Origin: Metarhizium brunneum
Lineage: Eukaryota; Ascomycota; Sordariomycetes; Hypocreales; Clavicipitaceae
DNA: 64,000 nt
Direction: 5' to 3'
Assembly: GCF_013426205.1 (NCBI RefSeq)
Contig: NC_089423.1
Location: 1,240,001-1,304,000 of the forward strand
Shown: positions 1 to 11,747 of the stretch, one piece after another
Position numbering within the stretch: position 1 is the stretch's first letter
How the letters are laid out: each line of letters opens with the position of its first letter
Made by a program: the position numbers and the translations under genes
Notes under the pieces: generated by a model
Database searches by the model: none
Told to the model about the DNA's origin: nothing
What the model saw: only the letters and a program-made list of their open reading frames with translations

Positions 1-210
1 GCATTATACTCAACGATAATTGGCTGCTTATAAGCTCCGCCAGTGATCAGTCAAGTGATCCTGCACGTGGTCATCTGCAATCCGCTCAAAACCTAGAATC
101 TCAGCTGGAACATTGCTGTGGCAGTGCTGTTAAAAATAACTACCTGCCCATCCTATGAAATACTCCGTGCTGAGCATTTTTATTGAATCCATCATAATTC
201 ACAGAATGGA

Positions 211-248
211 GTACGGAGTACGGAGTAGTACATACATGTACGGAGTAC
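211..248. repeat. Clustered TACGGAGTAC motif
   Basis: The 10-base word TACGGAGTAC occurs here in overlapping and neighbouring copies. Further copies or near copies lie at 14959, 15605, 23607, 26659, 46726, 49867 and 50354, all outside coding sequence. The function is unknown. Confidence 0.7.
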
Positions 249-977
249 GTCCATGCTGAATTCTTCTCTCTGTGGGTACATGGCGAAATTGGCTCACCAG
301 GGCTGCTTAATGAGGCTTCCCACGAATAAAATCATGGTGGTTTTCTGAAAACCCCTGAGAACCGTCATTTCCTCCTTTTCCGAATCCTTAAGGCCTGTGT
401 GTTTCGAGTCGAGCGCGGATTTTGGCCTGAAACATTTTGTTGAAAATTCTCTCCCAGCAGCAATTCACCTCACCCTGTCGATGTGACCGCCGCCTTCATC
501 GCCTCCCTGGACGACCCCACAGGCTAACAGCCAAGACGACTAGCGATTCATGCCATTCCTTTGTCTTGATGCCTTGTCGCAGTCCCTATGCCGACGGCCA
601 TAAATTAAATATGTATTCTGGTGTCTGCCAGTCCACATGTTATGTTATTCCAGACTGACTCTCATCATTACTACTTACTAATGACCTCCGTCAATGTCTG
701 GAATTCTCAGTCGGTACTAAAGTATTCTGCCCAGGGCCGCCCAAGGCCGCCATCAAAACCCGACGAGGTCACGACAGTGTACGCAGTAGTGACATGGTGA
801 CTGGGTCGCAATGGCATTTATGCCGCCGTCCCATCTAATCACGACTGTCTTTTTTCATTGGAAAGGGAGATGGGCTCCTTGAATAATAGGTTGCCGCGGG
901 CGCAGTAACTGGACAATATTCCTCCCGAATATACAGAGTATTGCACAGTCAGATCCCAGCCATGGATTCGGGTTCCC

Positions 978-1006
978 TCCATATCCATATCCATATCCAT
1001 ATCCAT
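978..1006. repeat. (TCCATA)n microsatellite
   Basis: Nearly five perfect copies of the hexamer TCCATA lie in tandem. It is a simple sequence repeat with no coding context. Confidence 0.9.
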
Positions 1007-1786
1007 GGAGCCACCAAAAGTATGTATGCTTAGCATATAAAGCCGGGATGGCTAGAGGAAGCATTAACTGGCTGAAAACGAAATCGCCTGATTTCGCATG
1101 GCTGGTGAATGTTGTGGCCATCCAATTATAGGCTTAACACCCGTACTCCATAGGCATTTTCTATCTGTAGATGTCGCATCCACGTGATTGTTTCATGGTA
1201 ATCCAAGTTGGGTCTCTAGGTGTATGCCGCACCAGGTGGTATGCGCCAATCAGATGTGATTATGTAATCAACCAGGCACCGGATCGGTACCCAAACTCAA
1301 GACCGCCAGTTAATATGGTTGATACTTTCCTTTTCCAACTTCAACTGGCATATTTGCCAGTCGACGTCTAAGCTTGTCGTCGCCAACCGTCAACGTCCTG
1401 CAACTGATATTCTGCAGCGACCACGGCGTGTGATGCTGGCATTCCGTCGTCCCCGCCCCCAGCAAGTGATCTGATGCAGCCTGCTGCCTGAACACTACCC
1501 TCAAAAAAAAGTTGCCAAAAGGGAACGCGTCTGGCCTGGCCGCTACTGTGGCAACGTTTCTCCTACCTTTTGCGCGCTATCTAACACTCTTCTTAATTCT
1601 CTGAAGAAATTTGTGCAATAGCAAACGCTACCCAAGGTCTGCCAGAAACGCTGTCCCACTACATGTAGCTGGCCGCGCTGTGTCCAAGGTCATCGTCTTA
1701 CCTCGACTACTGACTGGCCCTGGTATTGCGCTTCAAAGCTTTCACAAGCCGCATCATGGTAAGCTCGGGGATAGACCTTTGAAATC

Positions 1787-4509
1787 ATGGGGAGGGAAAA
1801 ACGAAAAGTCAAACCTCCTATTCGAGCGAGCGGGCCCAAGGAAAGACGCAGACGAAACCAGAAATTTCTGTCTGACCATCCAGCACCCGCCCCTGCTCCC
1901 CAAGGCCTTGTGGCAAAGCCAACACTACCAAAATCCAGGCATCACACGTACTTTGAGTTTGTTGAGAATACAGACAAGAAAGAGAAGATCCTCCAAGTCA
2001 AGGTAGAAATGAGCCAATGCCAGCTTTCAAAATCGTACCCTTGCATGAGGCTCACCAATGATAGGAGACCGAAGACAAAATCCCGCCTCCAGGCTTCGAG
2101 TTTGTCCCCATCGGTAACCCAGGACTGACAAAGGCATGCAAAGATCTTTCCCGCGAGAAAGATGCCATGATATTTGTAGTTTCGGTACGCATTCTACAAG
2201 AGAAAGAGGAAGAAGAAAAATCCACCTGTAGGCAAGAGACTAACAGTGGTCAGCCCGTCACTACCAACAACAGTCTATCCCAACAGGTCAATCGACTAGG
2301 CCACCACGTCAGACAGACCATCGTTGAAGAAGCCAAGGCCACCATAGCGGACTTGCCGGAATCGGGAGCAGCTACACCAGATGGAAACCCGGAACCAATT
2401 CCTGAGATCCAGGCGGAATACCATGCTCAGGCAGATGCAGCACTTCGTGACCTGTTCCCTCGCATCCCCAACACTGACCGAGAGATTATCATCCAACATG
2501 CTTTCACACGGGTTAGTTTCTCCAACAATCGCCTTCCTCTGTGCTCTTTGACGAACCGTAATACTTCCCAGCGTGCGACTACAAAAGGAGAGCCACCCGT
2601 TGGATTATGTGGTGAAATTCCCCTTGCCCGGCGCGTCCAACTGGCAGTACTGGCCCACATTCGTCACAATCACACAAGGTATGAAGAATTACTGAAAGAA
2701 GCCGGATGGCAAGTTGCTCGAAAAACCGTCGAAACCCTTTGTCTCGATATCCTTGTCAAGTGGCGAGGAGACGAAGAGACCGGCCGTGACCAACTAGATG
2801 AGATATTGCGCGAAGTGGTCGTCATTTCGGACTCCGAAGATGACAGCTCAGACGAAGAAATGGTGGATGACTCCTCCATCGATAGTGATGGTGATGTCTC
2901 ACCCAGTTCCGTGTTGATATCTACAAAGTCAACCACGGCAACGGTTCTTCCACAAATGGCAGCCGTAGAACAGCCTGGATCACCGGGACCAACCACGCTG
3001 GCAGAAGGACGCACTGCGCGGGCTAAAGAAAAGGCCCCTGCGAGATCCATGGATCATGTACAAAAGACTAACCGCAAGAATCAACGTGGCTTCAAGAGGT
3101 ACCAGGCTGCTTGGCAGCAAGCTATTTTGCGGAACCGCGGAGCAGACGATGATCGCAGTGGATTCATAGCTGGTGGTGTGGGCGAATATAACCCACGCCA
3201 TCCACAAATGCCTACCAGACAGCTTGAGGCTCATCAATCCACAACCTACAACGGCAGCCAAGTCGAGCGAGCTACTCCTTCTATAGGGTTCACAGTAAAC
3301 TCTGGCCTTCCCCCTATGGAATCTCAACCGTATACTCGCCCAGTTGCTACTCCTCCGCTGTATGCCTATCAATCTACCGAGATTCAAGCTTCTCGTGACG
3401 CTTTGAGCTCTTCGGTGTATGAATTCTCAGGGGAAAGCCCCTCGACATTGAGGATGATGTCCCCTATCGCAAATCGTCTTGGAGATATGGCCGTCCGTTC
3501 TATTGAACCGGCCTCGTCAGAGACTGTGATGCAGCCAGCGTTTGTAAGGGCCGTGCCGCCGAGGCAACAGGATCACCTAGACCCTTTGCCTTCTCGGCCA
3601 CCCCTGTTCCACACAATCCGCAGTATGTCACCTATGGATAGCGAAATTCGTAACTCCCCAGACCGGGGGGGCCGTCGGATAATTAGCGACTACCCAGCCG
3701 AAGGGAGCTTCCAAGCTAACAGTTTTGCTCTCGATGCTCCCACTTATGTTCCTCAAGAGCGTGTTGACTATTCGTTCATCTCTGGCGCCCCCAGTTATGC
3801 TAGGCCCGCGCTTCAAGGCTGGAGCAGGCCGTATGAACATCCCATTTGGGCTGATCCCCCAAGAGGTGACAGAATCATTGTAAATGCATCACGGCCTGGG
3901 ACACGCACTAATCCAATCCTTATGGAAGATCGGGGTGGCTTCTTTGAGAGGGTTGCCTTGCCACTGGAGCCGACGGTATTCACACATCAGAAAGAAGACT
4001 CCCTTACACTCCACTCAGAGCCGTACAGAGCGACGGGATCTTATCTTGTATCTTCTGAGAGAGATGCAAGAATACTGCGAAACAATCGAGGGCATGATAG
4101 CCTTGAAGTGATGCCCATAAATCGGCCAGGTGCTTTGCATAACTCGCATCACTCGGAACGCTTTTATGGACATCAGCCGCAATTGTACCAGTCATGTGTA
4201 CCAGAGGAATCAAATATTCGAGATGTAGAATCCCGAGACAGGGCTAGACATTGTGTGGCTAGCAGATATTGGCCTGCCCAAGAGGTGTAAGTACCACCGC
4301 ATCACCCATACCTTGCAAAGATTGGTAGCAGCGGGTTCTCACACTAAATCAGGAGACGATATCCTCAGACGGATGCTCCTTTGCAGAATCACCAGCCGTC
4401 ATATCGTTCACACCAGGGTAAACGTCCCGCGGCGGATGACCACTACCAGAATGCTTCACGGGGACGTCGGCGAGTACGGCCATCTGACGACGTCATTGTC
4501 CTGGAATAA
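1787..4509 (+). CDS. DUF2293 domain protein
   Basis: Exons are 1787-2002, 2065-4286 and 4353-4509; the frame stays open and gives 864 residues. The start MGREKRK is a basic N-terminus of the kind I associate with this fungal family. Exon 2 carries the DUF2293 core: a segment with FPRIPNTDREIIIQHAF, then the LAVLAHIRHNHTRYEELL motif and an LVKWRG end. An acidic Ser/Asp/Glu stretch (SDSEDDSSDEE) follows, then a long disordered Pro/Ser/Arg tail. The third exon was inferred: GTAAGT at 4287 splices to an acceptor ending at 4352 and restores a frame ending in DDVIVLE. Without it the protein would stop right after the splice donor. The family has no firm biochemical role that I know; the DUF2293 fold with an acidic patch suggests a nuclear or nucleic-acid role, which is inference only. 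Confidence 0.85.
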
Positions 4510-5161
4510 AGATGTTTTTTTAATAGAGGATCCCACGCATGATTGACTGCATTTATTTCCATTCAATTAGACACGACTCCAAAGCATAGCGACGGTGTTG
4601 GCATAGAACAATTTCATAACGATAAGGAAATGAGTGACGACATCACAGGCTGTTTTCTTACAGGCCTGGAATAAACGATTGTGCGATGGAAATACCCGGC
4701 ATGAGAATAGGGGAGGCGTTGAGATACCAGGAAGAGGTTGCAGGGAGAACGAGGAGGGAAAATGGACAGAACTATTTTTCATTCTATGAGAGGGTCTTTT
4801 ATGGCTTGGTTTTGGCGATGGCGAGTAATTCACGTTTACTGCTTCGTTTTAGTTTTGTTAATACGTTGATGAATTTGATAAAGGTTGTAAATCGATTCAT
4901 TACATATCACATCTTTACAGGCTTCAATCTGCCGCTCCGCATTGGAAAGAATGCAATCTTGGCATAAGAAATAGTCCAAAGTCATATATGCATATATATA
5001 ATATATATATTGCTCTACTTTTATCGATGAAACGCCTAGGAAAACATTGCCAACCAACCACATGCACCATATCGCGAACGCGGGTATCCCATTTGCGATC
5101 TTGCCAGCATTCTATAAGAATGGCATCCTCGCAAATTTCAATCAAGCTCAGCCCAACCCTT
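4510..5161. other. Intergenic between convergent genes
   Basis: This holds the 3' trailers of the DUF2293 gene (+) and RRP12 (-). A tract of alternating A and T lies at about 4983-5012. I see no conserved open frame. Confidence 0.6.
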
Positions 5162-8100
5162 TTAATTCCGTCCTCTCCTGCCCTTTCCAATCCCTTGCGC
5201 CGGAGCGCCGTGTCTTTTCTCAATGCCTAACCCTCTTCTCCCGGCCGAAATGCCCCCCTTGCCACTTCGTCCACCTTGTCCACCACGTCCGCCCCTCATA
5301 CCGCCTCTGCCGCGGAACTTGTTACCTCTTTCGGCGCGGCCGGGACTCATCTTGCTCTTGATCATGGCGACGTCATCCCCATCCATCTCATCCATGTCTT
5401 CGTCGTCTTTAGAGCGGCGATTTGAGAACTTGAGCTTGCCGCCTCTGCCGCGCTTCGCTGCGTCTTTGCCCTTGAGGGCGGCGACGTAGGCACCTACTCC
5501 CGAGGTTTCGGGCTTGTCAATGTCCATGCCATCTTCGGCTGCAGGTTCGTCGTCACTGTCTGCGCCAAGGATGAGCTTGCCGTCAAGGTCGAATTTGGCT
5601 TTGGACTTGGTAGGGTTGCGGTTTTTGAGGGGTTTGGTGGAAGAGATGTTAGCCAGGGCTTTCTTGTCGAGAAGATCGAGCGGCTCATCGTCATCTTCGA
5701 TGATGTATGTCTTGCCGCCCTTTTGAGACTTCTTCTTCTGTCGGGGGGCCGTCGTTTCATCATCTGATGCGGCAGAATCGTCGGAGTCGCTACTGTACAG
5801 GGCCTGGTCGTACTCGTTCTCATACTGACGCTTGCCGGACTGCTCTTCGTCAGACTCGTCACTGGCATCATCGCCTTGACCGGTACGAGTGGCTTCCTTC
5901 TTCTTCTTGGTGCGTTCCTTGGTCTTGCGGATATTGACAATGAGCTTGCGATCGGCCTCCGGGCAATTCTTGTGAATGAGGTCGTAGCCGAAACGTCGTA
6001 CCATGCGTTCAAGAATGTGCTTGACTTTGGCTTTGAAGTGGCCTTTGTGTTCGCGACTCCAGATGATGAGGTTGGGGACGAGGGTAGCTAGACGGGGAAT
6101 CATAAGCTCCAAGGGGAGACTGATGACGCAAATTTTGACGAAGCCGAGACAGCTCTTCACGATTTCGCGGTTATTGGAGGTGAGAAAGAGGTCCATGGTT
6201 TGGACAAGATCTGAAAGCGTCTGCTCCGTCAGGGAGGAGCGGAACTCATAAAGAAGACGGCTGATGGCAGTAATGGATGCTGAAATCATGTGAGGCGTGC
6301 TGCCAGCCAGACCGGCGCTAACCATAGTGAAGTATTCTTCAATATTGGCAGTTCCAGCTGGTGTGTCGTCGGGCATGTGACGAACTTTACTGTTGTCAAT
6401 TTTGGCTCCGTTGGCGGCAATCATACGCTGGCCCATTTGAACAAGTAGATCGTAGGCAGTCTCTCGAGCACGCTCGTTGTTTTCCTTGCAACAGATGACG
6501 ACTTCACTCAGTACAGAGGGGATGAAATGTAGAGAATCGTCAGAGATGAACGGGAGGAGAGCGGAAATGGCTGCGAGTCGATCTCGCCGAGCGGGAGCAG
6601 ACACCTTTTCAGAGCTAGACAGGATTAGCTGCTGCAAGTCGGTATTTCTCTCTTTAAGAGCAGCTTTGCCGAGCTCAGAAGTGGCCAAGCGGGGAATAAG
6701 CTTATATGCCTTCTTCTGAAGCTGTGGTTCGTCCTCTCTGTAAATGATTACAGCGGCAATCTCAAACAATGCGGCGAAGCTGTCGCGGGGAAGGTAGGTC
6801 GACATCGTAATTACGAGATCCATCAGAGTCTGAGCGGTGGATGGCATATGGTCCTTGGCCTTTGGGCCCTTTCCCTTCTCCCCGGGCTTCTGTGTGTTCT
6901 CGAGCTCTGCAGCTAGCATCTTGCTCACACGGTCAAAAGTCTCAACAACCTCTTGGGGAGGTGTGATGCTGAGAAATGCATTGACGGTTTGGAGGATAGG
7001 GCCTCTGCTTTGAGGTAGTGTCTGCGTGTACACGTTGAATAGGACAGCAAGCATGTTGCCGGCAAATTGTCCGAGATATGTGAGATTCTTCTGGGCAGTG
7101 TCGCAGGAGACTCTGCTTTGGAGCATAAAGTCCTCTTCTTCGTCTCCTATGCTTGCAATAGCCTGATTTGACTCGACCAAGGTCTTCAGAGCTCGGCAGA
7201 TATCCAGTCGTAGCTCGACTTGCTTATACAGGAGGTTGGCGAGCATTTCGGCAAAACCTTGGTCAAAGGCTTCCATGAGATCCATGGGAAGATCGCAGTA
7301 TCCAGGTAGCGTCGCCCAGATTTGTTGCACCAACGTCTCGTAGATTTTGATTTCCATAGTCTTGTCGGCTGAGCCGTGATCCAAAACTTTCTGGAACATA
7401 AGCTCGCTAAGGGGGACCATTTCGGTCTTGAAGTGGTCCAACTCGGTGTTGCTAACGTAGTCTCGCAAAATGGGGAACATCCATGCGCGTCCAGCCTGTC
7501 CCTTGACTGGTTTGATAATGTTGAGGGGAAGAGCAGTAAGGACTGCTTCAGGTCCCATGGCCTGCACGGCTTGTCCAATAATTTCATCCGCTTCCTTTTT
7601 GTTTCGAAATGAAGAGTTTTCGCGAATTTCCCCAATCGTCTTGGTGATGTTCATCATCCTTGGGTAAGACTGCCATCGAAGGGAGGTGAACATGGCGCCG
7701 AGTACATTGAAGGTCTGCAGCCAAGCAGCCTGGTACTGCACGGTTAGTAGAGACTCGACAGTCTTTGTGATCTTGTCCAAAATCTTCTCTTCGTATATCG
7801 ATGGTCCTAGGATGACTTGCTGAGGAATGCAGTTAGCCATGAAGGACACCAAACACTCTGAAGCTGAGATTCGAATGTTTTCAGAATGTGATTCCAGGAA
7901 TTGTGCAATCATGGCGAACAACTCGGGCAACTTTTGAAAAGTCTCATCTGGCTCGACCTGAGCAGAAACATCGAATCCTCGTGACAGAATGGCCAACCAA
8001 GGCGGAACAAGTTGGGTGTCGTTGGCGGCGGGACGCAGTTCTGAGATAATCTCCATAAGCCGCGGCAACTTGGATGAAGAAACCTCGGCACTCATGCTCT

Positions 8101-9000
8101 CAAATATTAACTCGAAAATTTCAAAACCAGCCATGGTCATGTATTCGTTACCAGTCTTGGCGATGCCCAGTAATAGCTCACACAAAGATTCAATCTTTGT
8201 GCTGGGCCAGCCACCACTCGCCGTCGCCACAGTCTTCACTAGGTGAAGCGCATGGATCAGGGCCGGATCGTGAGTGGTATCGGATGATTTCTTGCCCTTG
8301 CGCGCATCAGCAGCCTTGCCGGCCAGGTCCTCCAGATTCTTCAGCGCAGTTTGCGCGCACATATCGGCAGCCGGGTGATCCAATGACGGGCTAGGAGGAG
8401 GGTTCTTGAGAACCTTCTTGAGGGCATCTTGTGCTCGCTTTCGAATCTTTGGCCGATGGTCCAGAGAAAGGTTGAGCAAGCCGGCAACTGCGCGGCGCGG
8501 TCCAATCTGGGACACAGAAAGCTCCCACGACGGCGCATCCTGGGCGAGGAGCAGGGATTCCAAGCAGCCGGTAGATGTCCTGATCAGGATAGCTTCGGCA
8601 TCTTGCATCAACAGCACGGGTGCGAGTAGCGTAAGGATCTGAGTGAACCTGGATCGGAGTAGAGGCTGCGGGGTGTACGGCGTCACAGTGTCCAAGAGGT
8701 AGACGACGGGCGTGGCAAGTTCGGTGTTTACACTTCCATTGCTTATTGCCTGTTGTAGTAAGGCTAGGAGGGCTGCGAAATAGCCGGTCGGGGTCGGGGC
8801 GGCATTTTGTTCTTTAATGGTTGACTCAACTGCTTGGAGGACGACGACATTCTGGAGGCATAGATTGCAATGTCAGCCAATTGTTCTGGGATTATGGAGC
8901 TACGATTTTTTTTGTTTCAATGGAACCTTACCCTCTTCTGACCTTCCAGACCAGGGGACTTGATCTTATCCAACTTTTCAGCCAAAGTCGGTGTCGACAT
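5162..9000 (-). CDS. RRP12: RRP12-like ribosome biogenesis protein
   Basis: Exons are 9000-8932 and 8851-5162, joined across an 80-nt intron, giving 1252 residues, close to the roughly 1230 of yeast Rrp12. The start MSTPTLAEKLDKIKSPGLEG and the long array of alpha-helical HEAT-like repeats match the NUC173/RRP12 family. The last 300 residues hold a KKKK-containing basic stretch, acidic Ser/Asp blocks (DESDEEQSG, SSDSDDSAASDDE) and an RG/GGR-rich tail (GGRGGMRGGRGG) typical of nucleolar RNA-binding proteins. In yeast the protein helps export pre-40S and pre-60S subunits and works with Ran and karyopherins. The first 75 residues sit upstream of the long exon's first internal Met, so a single-exon prediction would truncate the protein. 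Confidence 0.93.
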
Positions 9001-9624
9001 CTTGTCGCAGACACACAGGCAGAAAAGATGTAGATGGTGGTGGTGGACTGCAAAAAATGAGGCCGTGTCCCTCGTGTCCCTGGTCTTTCTCTGCTTGTGC
9101 AGACTCGGTATCACGAAAAAAAAATCCTTATCGATAACTGGCGGGCTGGCTGGCAACTGGATGACAGAGCTGCAGGGTGGGGCCGACGGTACAAAAAGTC
9201 AAGGTGCCAGTGGTCTGGTATCATTGATGCTTCATACCCTACATCTCTAGCCATCACATCCACATCCCACCAACAGCGCCAAGGAATGACTTTGTCATCT
9301 ACATGATTGATCAGTATAAAGAGCTGCATTAAGACCTTCAATCTATCTTTTTATAGCGTAGTATTAAAACTATTGTTTGTTGCTTTAGAGATGTCCCAAG
9401 TTGTTTGCTAGTGTGTGCCTGAATACTGCCCTGTCCGTCTCACCTTCCCTTTTGGTGATGTGAGCGTCTATATTGACAAAACGCGCCATCAACAATTCCG
9501 TCCCGGAGAATGGCCAATAGAGCCTGTATACAAGGCTGTATCCCGTAGATATTCGCACGTTGCAAGTACAGATCGCAACGTCTCCTAATTCTTATCAACA
9601 TATTGATCTAAAACTTCTGCGCCT
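9001..9624. other. Intergenic, RRP12 upstream region
   Basis: This is the divergent promoter side of RRP12. It contains short GT- and A-rich tracts just upstream of the start (GGTGGTGGTGG near 9040, poly-A at 9115) and no recognisable gene. Confidence 0.5.
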
Positions 9625-10190
9625 TCATCTCGTGCTCCTGTCTCGGACACATTGCAAACTCACCCGGAAGTCATGATTCAGATTTGCGGGTTTAAAGCTG
9701 TGACCATGGTTGATAACTGATTGTACCGACACCACGATTTTGGACAGTATATATGTGTCTGTGATGCCGGTGATGAAGTAGAGCTTTCCATCCGTGGACC
9801 AAGCGAGATTATCCAATACATTGTGCACCGTACAGTGTACACCATTCCCTGACTTCACAGCACGCTGAGGTATTCGACAAAAAACGGTAGTTCCGCTCAG
9901 GAGAGGCTCCTCATTGTAACGGTCCTTAGTGCTAAAATTTGCAAGAGTCTCTTCATCTAAGCTCCAGCAAGCACTTCTGACTTGTACATCAGCCCCAATA
10001 AGCGTCTGGGTTTCCTTGGAGGCCACATCAACTACACGGAGCGAAGCTTGTGCCCACGTCTCCCCCCGTACCTGAGCATCCGCTTGGTAGTCCTACTACT
10101 TGCCCTTAAGATCTGCAGATTTGTTGTCCGAGAAACAAAAAGAATCAAGTCCCGTGGAGGAGAAAACGCAAAGCTCTCAATGTCTTGGAT
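9625..10190 (-). pseudogene. Relic of peptidase-like beta-propeller gene
   Basis: A stretch on this strand reads like the propeller domain of S9-type (prolyl-oligopeptidase-like) fungal peptidases. Segments include LRVVDVASKETQTLIG, ACWSLDEETLANFSTKDRYN, EEPLLSGTTVF and NVLDNLAWSTDGKLYFITG. These have the repeated W-S-x-D-x pattern of propeller blades. Upstream, SFAFSPPRDLILFVSRTTNL (from about 10175) lies in another frame, with stop codons between, so at least one frameshift has occurred. There is no plausible ATG, no catalytic alpha/beta-hydrolase domain and no continuation past 9625. I call it a decayed fragment. The family assignment rests on motif style only, and a different propeller family remains possible. 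Confidence 0.45.
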
Positions 10191-10528
10191 ATGTAGTCAG
10201 ACTCGCGGGGTGCAATCGATGTTGCTCACGTTGACTATCCGTGAAGAATTAGTTAGCTGGAATTCGCCATAGGCGGCCCTGGACTCTTCACATTGCATTT
10301 TAAATACATTGGCATGACTCTAGTGTCATGTCTACTCATGACCAAGTTGAGCCATTGGATTGTCGCGGCATGGACGTATAGTGGGTCCGGCGAGGCTGAT
10401 GACGATTGACACCCCAAAGCTGCTCAGTTCAACCCTTGGAGCTCTCGATACCCCTCCAGCTCGACATCTGTGCTTCCGACTTCAAACGTCCACCAAGACA
10501 TCGCACCCGCTCCTCCGTCCGCAACGCC

Positions 10529-11305
10529 ATGGCCTTCCTCATCCTCGTCATCGGGGACCTACACATCCCAGACCGCGCCCTCGACATCCCAGCCAAGGTA
10601 CACCCTGCTCCTCCTCCACGTCGCCATTCCCATCCTCGCGCTCGTTTCGCTCTGAAGCTCGGCCCAAAGCATTAGGCAAAGCCACTTTGCTAACCCGTAC
10701 AGTTTAAAAAACTCCTCGCTCCCGGCAAAATCGGCCAGACCCTCTGCCTCGGCAACCTTACCGACAAGCACACGTACGAATACCTCCGCTCCATAACGCC
10801 GGACCTCAAAATCGTCAAGGGCCGCAACGATGTGGAAGCCACCTCCCTCCCGCTCACACAGGTCGTCACCCACGGAAGCATCAGGATCGGCTTCCTCGAA
10901 GGGTTCACCCTCGTCTCCAGCGAGCCCGACCTGCTTCTTGCAGAAGCAAACCGGCTAGATGTCGACGTGCTGTGCTGGGGGGGCACCCACAAGTTCGACG
11001 CATTCGAGTACATGGACAAATTTTTCGTCAACCCGGGAAGCGCAACGGGGGCATTCTTGAATTCGTGGGGCGGTGTAGGGGAGGATCCCACGCCCAGCTT
11101 TTGCCTAATGGATGTACGTTGAGGCTGTGACGCCGTGTGTCTGCACGCCTGGGAATGCTTACATTGACAAATAATACAGGTCCAAGGTATTTCGCTGACG
11201 CTGTACGTCTACCAACTCCGCAAAGATGACAAGGGCAACGAAAATGTTGCCGTGGAGAAAGTTACATATACAAAACCAGTCGAACCGGCCGCCAATTCAT
11301 CATGA
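10529..11305 (+). CDS. VPS29: Retromer subunit Vps29
   Basis: Exons are 10529-10597, 10703-11113 and 11180-11305, giving 201 residues (human Vps29 is 182). The protein has the metallophosphoesterase fold of Vps29: LILVIGDLHIPDRA at the start, LCLGNLTDK, then GGTHKFDAFEYMDKFFVNPG and SATGAF, and a C-terminal SFCLMDVQGISLTLYVYQL strand. Vps29 is the Vps35-binding scaffold of the retromer complex, which recycles receptors from endosomes to the trans-Golgi network. The usual GHTHKF metal-site motif reads GGTHKF here, in line with Vps29 being a scaffold rather than an enzyme. Both introns have standard GT..AG ends and keep the frame. Confidence 0.95.
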
Positions 11306-11747
11306 TGAACCGACTCACTCCGGAATAATCGCCCTTCCCTCTAAATTCCATGACTTCACCCATATTCCAGCATACTATACTTGGAGCGGACAAAAGGCTT
11401 GGCAGATACCCGCACAATCATAGCAGACATAATGAATGAATCTAGGTATCCAAGAATTCTCCAAACGGAGATGCTCTATTCCAACTGAAGGGGCCGCAAA
11501 AGGCCAAGGAAATGAAAGCCACAATATGTAAATACAAGAAAGAATCCACAACTTTCATCGCTTGGTATCTCGAGCATTCAAACAAAATTCATACAATCAG
11601 CCTTTCGCCAAAATGATGCATCCAATTCCACGCCATGAATCAACTCCCCGTAAACAAAGCTGGAATGCCAGTGCTCATGAGTCGTAAACGTCGCTTTGAT
11701 TTTTAAAATAAAAAAAAGGGTCAAACGCCCTAATATGGAAGTCATCA
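11306..11747. other. Intergenic between convergent genes
   Basis: These are 3' trailers of VPS29 (+) and shugoshin (-). I see no coding or repeat feature beyond short A-rich runs. Confidence 0.6.

Larger units (their letters stand above)
1..1786. other. Intergenic, no gene seen
   Basis: No open frame here looks like a conserved protein; the short ones lack domains and overlap each other. The stretch holds a cluster of TACGGAGTAC motifs at 211-248, a hexanucleotide tandem repeat at 978-1006, and an ACGCGT box at 1525-1530 about 260 bp before the next gene. The last few hundred bases probably hold the promoter and 5' leader of the DUF2293 gene. A gene ending to the left of the window may also leave its trailer here. 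Confidence 0.6.
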
